Below, piece after piece: positions 48,357 through 57,166 of a stretch of 64,000 bases of DNA (the stretch's first letter is position 1; every line of letters begins with the position of its first letter). The DNA is from Rhizobacter sp. (lineage in GTDB: Bacteria; Pseudomonadota; Gammaproteobacteria; Burkholderiales; Burkholderiaceae_C). The DNA lies in contig JAHBZQ010000001.1 of assembly GCA_019635355.1 (NCBI GenBank), positions 806,001-870,000 on the forward strand, given 5' to 3'. Below the pieces are notes generated by a model. The model was not told where the DNA came from. It did not search any database and saw nothing but the letters and a program-made list of their open reading frames with translations. The position numbers were made by a program, and so were the translations under genes.

Positions 48357-49409
48357 TCAGAAGTTACCGACGCGCACTTTGTCCACCAGGTTACCGTTCG
48401 ATTTCTTGTAGGTGGGCGACGCCAGCCGCGAGTGACGCCGCGAAAAGTAGGTTCCGCCAGTGCTGAAGCGCATCACCCATCCTCGCCAGTCTGCAGCTGT
48501 GCCGCGTATGTCGAGCGTCCCCACGTTCGCGTGGTTGGCGAGCTGGAGCAAGCCTCGCCATAGCACCACGTCGTTCTCACGCTGGCTCCCGAAATTTCTT
48601 AGAAGCTTCAGCTCGGCGTCGAACGACAGGTTGCTGAACAGCATCGCGAAGGTGGGCTTCACCAGGCTGCTGCCGATCTCGAACTCTGAATCGGTGTAGC
48701 TAACGGTTTGCCAGAGTGCCCGGCTGGCCTTGCGAGAGAAGCCGTCTTCCTGGTTGATGTGCTTGACCTCGATGCCGAAGTGTCGAGGAGCGAAGCCGGC
48801 GTCGATCAGGTGCGGCTTCGGGAATGCCATGAAGTCGATTTCGACTCGCACGGCCTCGGCAAGGTGGCGGCCCTTGACCTCGCGCGTCAGTTCGAAGTCT
48901 TCAGCAAGGTGGTCGACCAGCCAGCGCTTCAACGCGGGTTCGTCGGCGAACCGCGGCGTGATGGCCAGATTCGCGTCGTACACCGCGCGCCTGAGTTCGA
49001 TCGCCTGGGTACCCAGGGTGTCCGCGAGCTTGCTGGGCGGGAGGTCCTGGATCCATCTCCGGGACAGCTCGGCGACCGCCTCGCGGGCCTCGCGTTCAAG
49101 CGCCATGCGCGCAGCGATTTCCTGTGCAATCGGATCGCTCGGCTCTGACAAGAGCAGTGGATTGGCCTGCCTGATGGCGTGCACAGCCAGCTCGCGATAT
49201 CGCTCTTCGATCTCCGGATCGAAATCCGGCAACCCCACCTCGCCGGCGGGCCCCAACGCCTTTTTGCTCAGCGCAGACCCGATCTGGCGGCCGCAGGTTT
49301 GGCATTGCCGCACGATGTGCAAGGCCCCGTTGGTCACTTTGCGGCGACAGGCGCGGATGCCTTCCTCCGGACAGTGGCAGGCTTTGAAGGGTGTGGTTGG
49401 TTCGCTCAC
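48357..49409 (-). CDS. Zinc-finger plus PD-(D/E)XK nuclease-like protein, 350 aa
   Basis: The N-terminus has a cysteine cluster (ACHCPEEGIRACRRK, CQTCGRQIGSAL) that probably binds zinc. Near residues 190-225, AEAVRVEIDFMAFPKPHLIDAGF then HFGIEVKHINQ gives E-x-D and E-x-K on neighbouring strands, the restriction-endonuclease core. The rest is helical and basic. No methyltransferase accompanies it. It could be a standalone restriction or repair nuclease; this depends on the motif alone. Confidence 0.65.
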   Translation of the reverse strand: MSEPTTPFKACHCPEEGIRACRRKVTNGALHIVRQCQTCGRQIGSALSKKALGPAGEVGLPDFDPEIEERYRELAVHAIRQANPLLLSEPSDPIAQEIAARMALEREAREAVAELSRRWIQDLPPSKLADTLGTQAIELRRAVYDANLAITPRFADEPALKRWLVDHLAEDFELTREVKGRHLAEAVRVEIDFMAFPKPHLIDAGFAPRHFGIEVKHINQEDGFSRKASRALWQTVSYTDSEFEIGSSLVKPTFAMLFSNLSFDAELKLLRNFGSQRENDVVLWRGLLQLANHANVGTLDIRGTAADWRGWVMRFSTGGTYFSRRHSRLASPTYKKSNGNLVDKVRVGNF

Positions 49410-49573
49410 GCAAGGGGTTCTAGCAGATCACGTCCCGACTTCGTGGCAGCCGACGCGGCCTGGAGAACCAGATAGCTGTCCGGTAGCTGTCGGGTAGCCC
49501 TCGGGTATCCAAGCTAGTGCCTTTCGAGCGGCTGAGCCCCAGGCGCAGAATCAACCCCAGGGAGAGAAACACG

Positions 49574-50197
49574 ATGCTGTACGACTATCCAGCGAAGTCC
49601 TTGGACATCCAGGCGCGGCTGACGAGGCTGGGCCTCGGACCCAGTCATCTGATGCTCATGGGCGCCTTCATTGCAGCCTATGGCCTCTTCGAAACCACGC
49701 TCGAGCGCGCACTGTGGACCTTGAGCGAGAAGAGCATTGAAGGCGTTCGTCCTTTCACTGAAAAGATGAATACCGAAGCTCAGTTCAAGATGCTAGGTGC
49801 CGGCAGTGCCAGGCTGAGCGACCAGTGCAATGCGGTGCTCAAGGTCGCTGCTCACGCAGCGGAAGATCTGAACGAGTACCGGAACAGCTTGGTCCATGGG
49901 TACCTCGTGTCCTACGGGCCCGGCAGCGTCCCAAGCTTCATGAAGAACCCGCATTGGCACGGTGCGACCGGAAGGAAGAAGGCGGTTGGCGATGCCTACC
50001 TCGATGAGCCTTTCCAGGACCTGGTCCTCATTGCCGCTTGGAACCTGTTTGCGCTTGTGCGTGAGGTTGAGAAGGTGTTCACCGATTCCAATGCCCCGCA
50101 AGCCATCGAAGCGATGAAGGCCGACATCGAACGGGCGAAGAGCTATGCGGGCGAAGCTCGCCACCTGCGGGCGCTCGTGAACCACGAGAAGTACTGA
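49574..50197 (+). CDS. HEPN-like protein with RxxxxH motif, 207 aa
   Basis: Begins MLYDYPAKSLDIQARLTRLG after AGGGAGAG. A first helix pair (LMLMGAFIAAYGLFETTLERALWTLSE) is followed by LNEYRNSLVHGYLV near residue 103, a clear RNSLVHG HEPN-type signature. It is a single gene next to tnpA and the last cargo gene before the transposase. RNase activity is inferred from the motif. Confidence 0.65.
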   Translation: MLYDYPAKSLDIQARLTRLGLGPSHLMLMGAFIAAYGLFETTLERALWTLSEKSIEGVRPFTEKMNTEAQFKMLGAGSARLSDQCNAVLKVAAHAAEDLNEYRNSLVHGYLVSYGPGSVPSFMKNPHWHGATGRKKAVGDAYLDEPFQDLVLIAAWNLFALVREVEKVFTDSNAPQAIEAMKADIERAKSYAGEARHLRALVNHEKY

Positions 50198-50277
50198 CTC
50201 GGGTCGACCGCCGGTCCTGAAAACCCGGATCTTTCAAGCTGATTCCAAAGTCGAATGTGACGGTGCTTAAATTTTGT

Positions 50278-50411
50278 GCACATGAAATCCATGTGCAAAT
50301 TTTTACGGTGGACCTGGACAACCACCAATGAAATCAACAACTTAGCGCACACGGCGAATCGCTCGAAATCAGAGCAGCGTCATTTCAGGTGCAAATTTTT
50401 GCGGTCACCCC
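50278..50411. repeat. Inverted and direct repeats downstream of tnpA
   Basis: A perfect 7-5-7 dyad GCACATG-AAATC-CATGTGC at 50278-50296 is flanked by AT-rich blocks. The 17-base pattern GTGCAAATTTTTRCGGT occurs at 50293-50309 and 50389-50405. The second copy ends in CACCCC at 50411, which read on the minus strand gives GGGGTGACCGC, an end-like sequence sharing GGGGTGA with both transposon ends. It may be part of a resolution site or a relic transposon end. Confidence 0.45.
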
Positions 50412-50419
50412 ATCGGAGG

Positions 50420-53365
50420 TCATGTTGAGCCGGCCGCCTGGCGGCGGCGCGCGACCCGGTCTAACAAGGCATCCGCGTACGGGGCAACCGTGAAGTCCAT
50501 GGTCCCGCGGAAGTTGATGCCGCTGAAGTGAACCGGGCCCATGTGGGCCAGCCAGTCGTCTTCGATCGGATGCTTGTCCTTGGCAAACCGGTCAACGACC
50601 TCCTGCATCTTGTGCGTGTTCCAGGCGATCACGATGTTGGTCAGGAGGGCGTGGCAGCCGCTGATGGCGGTCATCTCGTCTTCGCGCCGGCCGCGGCTCG
50701 GCGCGATGCGCCCGAAATAGATCGCCCGCTGGAGCTGGTGCACCGATTCGCCACGATTGAGCAGGGTGTGGATCTCTCGCCTGAAGCTCTCGTTGGTGAA
50801 GTAGTCGCACAGGAAGATCGTGCGCAGCAGCCGGCCCAGGCCGTCCAATGCCTTGAAGACCGGCGAGCCGGAGGCGTTGGAGCCGAGTCGCTCCAGCAGG
50901 TCCTTTGGCGTCACCCGACCGGTGTGGATGGAGGCGATGACTCGCATGGCCTGGTCCCAGCCTTCAACGATGGACTTCTCGGTCACGATCTTGACGTTGA
51001 GGCGCTCCAGGTTCTCGGGCAGCTCCATGCCGTGTAGCAGCATGAGCTTGCGCTCGGAGAGGTTGCGCAACTGCGGGCACAAATCAAAGCCGCAGAGTTT
51101 GGCTGTGGCCATCGCAACGTTGGTGTAGCCGTGGGTGTCCACCGCCAGCCAGGCCAAGCGCCGGTCTGCAGGCTGCTTGGTGTTGTACCAATGCGCCCCG
51201 TGCACGGCCGCAGCCGCCTGGCGGGTGTTCAGCACGATGGGCTGGTCGTAGAACACGCCGTAGCTGTTGAGCACGTGGGTGTAGATGCCCACCGCGAAGG
51301 TGCGCCGGCGTGGGTCCACGCGGGCGTTGAAGAGCCGGTTGCTGGCATCGAGCGACATCATGTCGGACGAGCCCTTGTCGCCTTTGCCCCAGAGAGCGGC
51401 GATCGCGTGTTCCATTTGGAAGATCAGCACCCGTTCACTGGCATGCCGAACACGCTCGGCGTTCTCAAGCGTGCGCATGGCGGCGGCAACGTGAGACACC
51501 TCGACGCCGGGAATCATTGCGGCGACGCCAGAGGCGTCGTTCTCTGTGCCCATCGCGAACACACCGCCGTAGAGCGCGATCAGTTCCGCGACTGTCTTGG
51601 CCTTGCGGCCCAACAAGGCTTCGCTGAAGTTCGTCTTGGCATCGACTTCGATGACGATCTTCTCAATGCGCTCCTGGCCAATGATTCGGAAGATGGCATC
51701 GCGGCTGCGCGTCACCTGGAGGTCGATGTCTTGCGGTGACAGTCGCGGCAGGCTGATGTTTTTCTCTTCGTTGATCTCGAGCTTGCCGGCCTCAAGAGCT
51801 TCGGAGACGGCGAGCAGCCCGGTCTCGATGTTGTGACGCACGCGCTTGAGGTACAGCTTTGGGTCGGAGAAGAGGCCCATCGCCCCGATCAGCTTCTTGC
51901 GATCGCGGTCCCATTCGTCCTGCGGGATCAGGAAGTCTTCGCGGTTGCGGTGCTTCCAGCTGTGGTCGACCCACAGGCTGCCGCCTCGCAGCCCTTTGTG
52001 GATGGCCATCGCTGTAGAGGCCTGCAGCGCACCGAGCGCGCGCTTGCGATCCTCGCCATTGATGAGGTCATGCCAGACCTTGTGGGTGATCGACGCATCG
52101 AATCCAACTGGCAGTTCCTTGGCGCCTTGCTCCTGCAAATCACGCAGCGCCTGGGCTTGTTCCAGCGCATCGTCGCCCTCGGGTCCTTTGATGTTGATGC
52201 AGCTGAAGGCCTGGAGCACGACGGCCATGGCGAGCCGTTCGCCCGACAGGTAGTCGCGCACGACGGCTGAACCAGAGAGGTTCTTTGGCACGTCGTCCTC
52301 CGGGTACATCGCATGCAGCGCTTCGATCTTCTGACGGTCGGTGGTGTCTTTCGCGTGGATGAGCAGGCGGATCTTGATCTCACGTTCCGCGTATTCGGTG
52401 GCTGATTTGGCGCGTGTGGACTGCACCCGGTTGCGCCCATGGCCGATCATGCGGTTGATCTGCCGGCCACCGGTGTAGAAGAGGTTGTCGGTGAACTCAA
52501 GCAACGTTGCTCTCAGGAAGCAGGAGATCTCGAGCGACTTCGTGTTGTCCGAGAGTGCCTGGGTGGCGCTGGGCGGTCGGTGGACGACCGCACGGGCATA
52601 GGCGCGGATGCGCTCGCCACCGATGGCAGAGAGATCCCACTCGTCGACACCGAGCGACTTCAGGAAGACGATCTTCTGGCTCGCTTCCTTCAGCGACTTG
52701 AGACCGTGCTTGCCTGGTGCCTTTTTGAGCCACTCAAGGATGGTGCCGCCGTTGCGTCCTTTGCGGCCGCCAAACACAGCCGTGATGGCGCCGCGGAGTT
52801 GCCCAACGGGAACCTGGCTTCGCACCACCTCAAGAGCTGCGGCCACCTCGGCCTCGAAGGCTTTGCTGGTGATGCTGCGAAGCGTCCGTTCGTGAGGAAT
52901 GAGAAGTCGGTGCTCGAGCAGCCATGACTCAGCGCGTTTGACCAGGTCGTCGACCGAGACGGCCGTCGCGGCAAGCGACTTCAGAGCGCCTTGCAGTTCA
53001 TCGAAGTCAGTCTGGGACGGCTCGCGAAAACCCGCCCACTCATGGATCCATTTGCGGTGCTCGGTGAGGGTGGCGGCCCGTTGATACAGAGATCGGATCG
53101 TCGCGATCTGCCGCTCGTTGACGCCGAGCTCTGCGCACAGGTACTTCAGCAGGACATGAGGGATCGCGGTGATCTTCTCGAGCGATCGTCCCGACGCTCG
53201 CAAGAACACCAGCAGAACAGATGGGCCAAGGGCGCGGTCTTTGTACTTGTCCTTGAGTGCCTTGACGTCGTCGGCCGAGAGGCGAAAGCAGAGGCCGACA
53301 TCGATGTCGGTGAGGCTCTTGGGAAATGCAGTGGTGCCGACGAATCGCTGATGAAACCCTGACAT
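50420..53365 (-). CDS. tnpA: Tn3-family transposase TnpA
   Basis: A 981-residue transposase of normal Tn3-family length. The N-terminal region (MSGFHQRFVGTTAFPKSLTD and about 150 residues) is the DNA-binding part; a central region and a DDE catalytic C-terminal half follow. Clear landmarks are GGRQINRMIGHGRNRV, GSSDMMSLDASNRLFNARVD (first Asp), LAWLAVDTHGYTNVAMA (second Asp) and RREDEMTAISGCHALLTNIVIAWNTHKMQ (Glu and the conserved C-terminal helix). It starts after GGGAGGCGCC about 130 bp from the right end and reads inward. The frame is intact, so it should be active. No resolvase gene is adjacent. Confidence 0.95.
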   Translation of the reverse strand: MSGFHQRFVGTTAFPKSLTDIDVGLCFRLSADDVKALKDKYKDRALGPSVLLVFLRASGRSLEKITAIPHVLLKYLCAELGVNERQIATIRSLYQRAATLTEHRKWIHEWAGFREPSQTDFDELQGALKSLAATAVSVDDLVKRAESWLLEHRLLIPHERTLRSITSKAFEAEVAAALEVVRSQVPVGQLRGAITAVFGGRKGRNGGTILEWLKKAPGKHGLKSLKEASQKIVFLKSLGVDEWDLSAIGGERIRAYARAVVHRPPSATQALSDNTKSLEISCFLRATLLEFTDNLFYTGGRQINRMIGHGRNRVQSTRAKSATEYAEREIKIRLLIHAKDTTDRQKIEALHAMYPEDDVPKNLSGSAVVRDYLSGERLAMAVVLQAFSCINIKGPEGDDALEQAQALRDLQEQGAKELPVGFDASITHKVWHDLINGEDRKRALGALQASTAMAIHKGLRGGSLWVDHSWKHRNREDFLIPQDEWDRDRKKLIGAMGLFSDPKLYLKRVRHNIETGLLAVSEALEAGKLEINEEKNISLPRLSPQDIDLQVTRSRDAIFRIIGQERIEKIVIEVDAKTNFSEALLGRKAKTVAELIALYGGVFAMGTENDASGVAAMIPGVEVSHVAAAMRTLENAERVRHASERVLIFQMEHAIAALWGKGDKGSSDMMSLDASNRLFNARVDPRRRTFAVGIYTHVLNSYGVFYDQPIVLNTRQAAAAVHGAHWYNTKQPADRRLAWLAVDTHGYTNVAMATAKLCGFDLCPQLRNLSERKLMLLHGMELPENLERLNVKIVTEKSIVEGWDQAMRVIASIHTGRVTPKDLLERLGSNASGSPVFKALDGLGRLLRTIFLCDYFTNESFRREIHTLLNRGESVHQLQRAIYFGRIAPSRGRREDEMTAISGCHALLTNIVIAWNTHKMQEVVDRFAKDKHPIEDDWLAHMGPVHFSGINFRGTMDFTVAPYADALLDRVARRRQAAGST

Positions 53366-53416
53366 GGCGCCTCCCAGATGAGCCGGGCACTTTCTCCGGC
53401 AGCGGGGAGGTGGTCA

Positions 53417-53440
53417 AGTGTCCAGAGGCGTCTGGACACT
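53417..53440. promoter_or_regulatory. Perfect 10-4-10 inverted repeat upstream of tnpA
   Basis: AGTGTCCAGA and TCTGGACACT face each other around GGCG, 52 bp before the tnpA start and 57 bp inside the right end. It could be an operator for tnpA, a host-factor site or a recombination subsite. No T tract follows on either strand. Confidence 0.6.
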
Positions 53441-53458
53441 CCGGGGTTTACCCTTGGC

Positions 53459-53497
53459 CAACGAGGTAACGGCTTGCAGGGGAAATCAGATCACCCC
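53459..53497 (-). repeat. Right terminal inverted repeat of the transposon
   Basis: Read inward from 53497 on the minus strand it starts GGGGTGATCTGATTTCCCC. Eighteen of the first 22 bases match the left end, including the outer 11. The inner part is diverged from the left end. Confidence 0.85.
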
Positions 53498-53502
53498 TCG
53501 TC
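53498..53502. repeat. Right target-site duplication TCGTC
   Basis: Identical to 6659-6663 and directly next to the CCCC of the right end. Confidence 0.9.
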
Positions 53503-53748
53503 GAGCTTGTCGAGCACCGCTTCGGCTTCGCTTCCCTGGCCGCGCAGCTTGGGGAAGAGCAGGGTGCTTTCCTTGGTGTGGTGCAGCTTCTCGGGAAACT
53601 CGTCGACGTAGAACAGCATCGCGCGCAGCACCGAGAAGTCGGGCAGCGTGTTGCGGCGGCGGTGCTCGGAGAGCAGCAGCCGGATGGTGCGCAGCATGGC
53701 CGTCAGGGCCTGGTGTTCGCTGCGGATGATCTGGAGAGTGGCGTGCAT
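53498..53748 (-). pseudogene. Hemerythrin-like gene, 5' part, interrupted by the transposon
   Basis: Starts MHATLQIIRSEHQALTAMLR, the typical N-terminus of HHE-domain proteins with its first iron-ligand His, and continues through LRAMLFYVDEFPEKLHHTKE with the second helix HxxxE pattern to VLDKLDE. It then runs three codons into the transposon end and stops at 53491. The lost C-terminal part is at 6265-6658. The product would be truncated at about 84 native residues and lack half of the four-helix bundle, so it is most likely inactive. Confidence 0.9.
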
Positions 53749-53860
53749 GGCGGCCTCGCTTGGCAACTCGATGCAGCCAGTATCTGGAGGCCGCCCCGGC
53801 AGCCCTTGATCCCTGACAAGGAATCGGCCGAAAAGGGCGGTCGAGGGCGCAAGCCCGGCG

Positions 53861-55042
53861 TCATGCGCCAGCCACGGCCGGTGCGGCGGCCGGCAGCTTC
53901 AGGATCAACAGCAGGCTCGCCGCCGAGAGCGCCAGCATCGTGACCAGCACCGCTTCGAGCCCCGCCTGCTGGAGGAAGGGCGCCACACCCTGCGTGGCCA
54001 CGGCACTGCACACGAGCAGCATCAGCACCATCAGCGCCGACGCACGCCCCATCTGCGCCATCGGCACACGCAGCGCTTCGCTGAACGCCGCCGGCCCGCG
54101 CACGCCCAGGGTGCCGCAGAAGACCACCCAGAAGGCCAGCACCCAGCCGAAGGCGAGCGCGCCGCCTTGCCAGGCCCACCAGAAACCGGCGCACAACAGC
54201 AGGTGCACGACGGCACCCACCCGCACCGCCCGCACAGGCCCAAGCCACGCACTGATGCGGCCCGACTGGCTGGCCACCGCGATGAAGGCCGCCACGCCGC
54301 ACACCTGCGCGGTGGCAAACGCACCGTCGCCCCATCCCATCACTGCCTGCAGCACCTGCGGCCCGCTGCCCACGAAGCACAGCAGCGCCGCGAAACACAG
54401 CGAGTGCGAGAAGGCCAGGCGCAGGTAGCGCGTGTTGCGCAGCAGGGCCAGGTAGCCGCTGGGCGCGCTGTCGTCGTGGTGGGGCAGCTGCCGCGGCGTG
54501 GCGGCGAGCGCAAACGGCATCGACAAGAGCGCCACCGCGCCGATGATGGCGAAGGTCACCCGCCAGTCGGCCACCAGCAGCAGGGCCGTGCCGAGCACCG
54601 GGCCGGCGGCGGGGATGATGGCCTCGATCATCGAGATCGCCGCCATGCCGCGCACACCGTCGCGGTCGGGCAGCGTGGCGCGGATGACGGTCGGCGACAC
54701 CACGGTCGACGCCCCCGCCGCGATGCCTTGCAGCAGCCGCATCGCGAGCAGCGACCACAGCCCGGGCGCGAGCGCACAGCCGAAGCTGGCGGCGATCAAC
54801 ACCCACAGGCCGGCCTTGACGCAGGCGCGAGGGCCGAAGCGGTGCAGCGCCTCGCCCCACACCAGCTGCGAGGCGGCCAGCCCGGCGAGGAAGACGGCGA
54901 CGGTCGCCTGGCCCTGCGCCACGCTGAGCCCGAGGCCGCGTTGCATGGTCGGCACGGCCGGCAGATAGAGATCCATCGCCAGCATGCTGGTGCAGGTGAT
55001 GACGGCAAGGGGGAGGATGGTGCGAACGCTGGCGGTGGACAT
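53861..55042 (-). CDS. MFS drug-resistance transporter, Bcr/CflA type
   Basis: A 393-residue inner-membrane transporter with 12 predicted helices. SMLAMDLYLPAVPTMQRGLG at helix 1 is typical of the Bcr/CflA subfamily, followed by LAGLAASQLVWGEALHRFGPR (motif A region) and ARLLQGIAAGASTVVSPTVIRA-like sequence. It would export drugs or other small molecules with proton exchange; the substrate is unknown. ATG 55042 is used, giving MSTASVRTILPLAVI. Confidence 0.88.
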   Translation of the reverse strand: MSTASVRTILPLAVITCTSMLAMDLYLPAVPTMQRGLGLSVAQGQATVAVFLAGLAASQLVWGEALHRFGPRACVKAGLWVLIAASFGCALAPGLWSLLAMRLLQGIAAGASTVVSPTVIRATLPDRDGVRGMAAISMIEAIIPAAGPVLGTALLLVADWRVTFAIIGAVALLSMPFALAATPRQLPHHDDSAPSGYLALLRNTRYLRLAFSHSLCFAALLCFVGSGPQVLQAVMGWGDGAFATAQVCGVAAFIAVASQSGRISAWLGPVRAVRVGAVVHLLLCAGFWWAWQGGALAFGWVLAFWVVFCGTLGVRGPAAFSEALRVPMAQMGRASALMVLMLLVCSAVATQGVAPFLQQAGLEAVLVTMLALSAASLLLILKLPAAAPAVAGA

Positions 55043-55081
55043 CAGGCCAGTGTGCCGCACGGGCGGCCGGGTTTTGGTGGC

Positions 55082-55294
55082 TCAGACGCGCGGCCCGTGC
55101 GCCATCGGCCGCCGAGGTGGCATCTGCGCGGTGGCGCGCCGGATCTCGAGTGCCAGCTCCGCTTCGAATTCACGCGCGAGGCATCGGTCACACACGCCGA
55201 TGGCGCGGTTCGACATCGGCAGGTAGCGGTGCCCGCACTCAGTGCAGGGCTGCAGCGCGTTCGATGTCTTGGTGCTGGCGGGTTCGGGGTGCAT
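55082..55294 (-). CDS. Small zinc-ribbon-like protein, 70 aa
   Basis: Contains PCTECGHRYLPMSNRAIGVC and DRCL, giving two CxxC pairs that can form one zinc ribbon, then a helical tail (EFEAELALEIRRATAQM). It stands alone upstream of the MFS gene. Function unknown. Confidence 0.6.
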   Translation of the reverse strand: MHPEPASTKTSNALQPCTECGHRYLPMSNRAIGVCDRCLAREFEAELALEIRRATAQMPPRRPMAHGPRV

Positions 55295-55413
55295 GCCGGC
55301 CTCTTCGGGATGACGGGCACACGATAGAGAGCGGCTGGCGATGAGGCTGTCGGCGCGCCGGAAGCCTCGAAGTAGGACGGCGCCGCTTCGGCGTCGGAAA
55401 CTCTTGCAGCGCG

Positions 55414-55896
55414 CTATGCGGCAGTTGCCTTCCGGCCGGCCGGCGCGATGCAGCAGTTGGCGGCGGTGTCTTCCCTCAGCGCCTTCATCAGGATGAGCAG
55501 CGCGTCGTGGACCGCAGCACGCTCCCGGGCGCCCAGGGCACCGAGAAGCTGTGTGGTGTGCTGGTCGAGAGTGGTGTGCAGCTCCTCGACGGTGCGTTCA
55601 CCGGCGGCGGTGAGCGTGACGAGCCAGCTTCTGGCGTCGAGCGGGTTGGGCTCCTTGGTGACCAGGCCACGCTCCACCATCGCATCGACGGCGCGCGACA
55701 CCCAGCTCTTTTCGAGCATGACCCGCGTGCCCAGCTCCGACAGCGGCAACGGCCCGCCGCGCCCGAGCTCGGTGAGCAGGAGGCACTGGGTGTGCGTGGT
55801 GCGGCAGCAATCGGCCACCACGCGCTGGGCCCGGGTGTAGAGGCGGGCCACTTCACGCAGAAGCTCGCCGGAGTAGTCGGTTTTGGTGACGGCCAT
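55414..55896 (-). CDS. MarR-family regulator with multiple cysteines
   Basis: A 160-residue winged-helix protein of the MarR type: LLTELGRGGPLPLSELGTRV, MLEKSWVSRAVDAMVERGLVTKEPNPLD (recognition helix and wing) and a C-terminal dimer helix. It has extra cysteines (ADCCRTTHTQC and NCCIAPAG) that could bind a thiophilic metal or metalloid such as arsenite. A 20-bp sequence just upstream of its start is repeated before the flavin monooxygenase gene, so it probably represses both. Confidence 0.82.
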   Translation of the reverse strand: MAVTKTDYSGELLREVARLYTRAQRVVADCCRTTHTQCLLLTELGRGGPLPLSELGTRVMLEKSWVSRAVDAMVERGLVTKEPNPLDARSWLVTLTAAGERTVEELHTTLDQHTTQLLGALGARERAAVHDALLILMKALREDTAANCCIAPAGRKATAA

Positions 55897-55900
55897 GAGG

Positions 55901-55920
55901 TTGTGGCTAGCAACTAAATG
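55901..55920. promoter_or_regulatory. Repeated operator-like site before the MarR gene
   Basis: TTGTGGCTAGCAACTAAATG, of which 18 of 20 bases recur at 57113-57132. It ends four bases before the MarR start codon, so bound regulator would block initiation. Confidence 0.65.
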
Positions 55921-55928
55921 CGCGCACG

Positions 55929-57095
55929 TTAGGCCTCCTTCGTCTTGCCGTCAATGGCGCCGGTGCGGGCGAGCGTGGCCGGGCTGGTCGGCTTGGCGTG
56001 CGGGTGCGCCCGAGGCTGGGCCAGGTGGTGCTGCAGGTGCTTCACCACGATCTCGGCATCGGGGCCTACGCCGCGCAGCGTGGCCGAGGCGTAGGTCCGC
56101 TGGTAGGACAGCCCCACGTGGTAGAGGCCTGGAACCGTGCGGCTGATGCCCCCGCGCTGCAGCGGCATGCCGCTCGGGTCGAGCGCACCCAAGGCGCGGA
56201 GGTACTCCAGGCTCGGCAGGAAGCCTGTGGCGAAGATCACCGTGTCGACGGGCTCCGCCTGGCCGTCCTGCCACACCACGCCGTCGGGGCTGAAGGTGTG
56301 GAACATGGGGCGCACGTCGGGCCGACCGGCGGCCACCGCGGCCTGGTACACGCCCGCGTCGAGCACCGAGGGCCCTGTCGCCGAATGCAGGCGCTTGAAG
56401 AGGCCGGCGCGCCAGGTGCCGATCTCGGCCGAGTCGAGGCCGAAAGCCGACCACCAGGCGTGCACGTCGGCCCCGAGGAGGCGCTGGCGGATGAAGCTCG
56501 GCGGCCGTCGTGCGGCGATCGACACCTTGGCGACCTGCGCCAGCTCGGTGGCGATCTGCACCCCCGAGTTGGCCGCGCCCACGACGACCACCCGCTGGCC
56601 TGCGAAGGCTTCGGGCGACTCATAGGCCAGCGAATGCAGCAGCCGGCCTCGGAACTCGTTTTGCCCCGGCAAGGACGGGAGGCGCGGCCGCTGGAACGAG
56701 CCCGACGCCGCGATGAGGGCGCGTGCGAGGAAGGCGCCACGCGTTGTCTGCACCTCGAAGAGGCCATCGGGGCGGCGCCGGACCTCGTTGACACGGCAAT
56801 CGGTGGTCACCGGAAGCTGGTGTTCCGCGGCGTAGCGCTCGAGGTAGTCGATCGTGGCGTCGCGGCTCGGGTAGTGGCCGGGGTCGCCGGGGAAGGGCAG
56901 GCCCGGCAAGGCCGAATAGCGGGCCGGTGAAAACAGGCGCAGGCTCCGGTAGTAGTGCTTCCACGATCCACCGGCCGAATCGCCCGCTTCGAGGATGGTG
57001 AAGCGCAGGCCCGCGCGCTGGAGGTGAAAGCCTGTGGCGAGGCCGGCCTGGCCGCCGCCGATCACGATGGCGTCATACGCTTCTTGTTCTGACAT
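55929..57095 (-). CDS. arsO: Flavin-dependent monooxygenase, ArsO/CzcO-like
   Basis: A 388-residue FAD/NADPH oxidoreductase. The FAD motif AIVIGGGQAGLATGFHLQ is near residue 8, the NADPH motif VVVVGAANSGVQIATELA near 170, and DTVIFATGFLPSLEYL near 310 is the conserved ATG motif of the flavin monooxygenase group. Proteins of this type are often encoded in arsenic clusters (ArsO), which fits its place between aqpS and a MarR regulator. The substrate is not known. ATG 57095 has GGGAG upstream; a copy of the MarR-type operator lies at 57113-57132. Confidence 0.8.
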   Translation of the reverse strand: MSEQEAYDAIVIGGGQAGLATGFHLQRAGLRFTILEAGDSAGGSWKHYYRSLRLFSPARYSALPGLPFPGDPGHYPSRDATIDYLERYAAEHQLPVTTDCRVNEVRRRPDGLFEVQTTRGAFLARALIAASGSFQRPRLPSLPGQNEFRGRLLHSLAYESPEAFAGQRVVVVGAANSGVQIATELAQVAKVSIAARRPPSFIRQRLLGADVHAWWSAFGLDSAEIGTWRAGLFKRLHSATGPSVLDAGVYQAAVAAGRPDVRPMFHTFSPDGVVWQDGQAEPVDTVIFATGFLPSLEYLRALGALDPSGMPLQRGGISRTVPGLYHVGLSYQRTYASATLRGVGPDAEIVVKHLQHHLAQPRAHPHAKPTSPATLARTGAIDGKTKEA

Positions 57096-57112
57096 GACAC
57101 TCCCTTTCATGG

Positions 57113-57132
57113 TTGTGAATAGCAACTAAATG
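57113..57132. promoter_or_regulatory. Repeated operator-like site before the monooxygenase gene
   Basis: TTGTGAATAGCAACTAAATG, two mismatches from the copy at 55901-55920. It lies 18 bp upstream of the monooxygenase start codon. Confidence 0.65.
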
Positions 57133-57166
57133 GGTTGAACAATGCGCCCGGGCGGGCGCAGCACTC

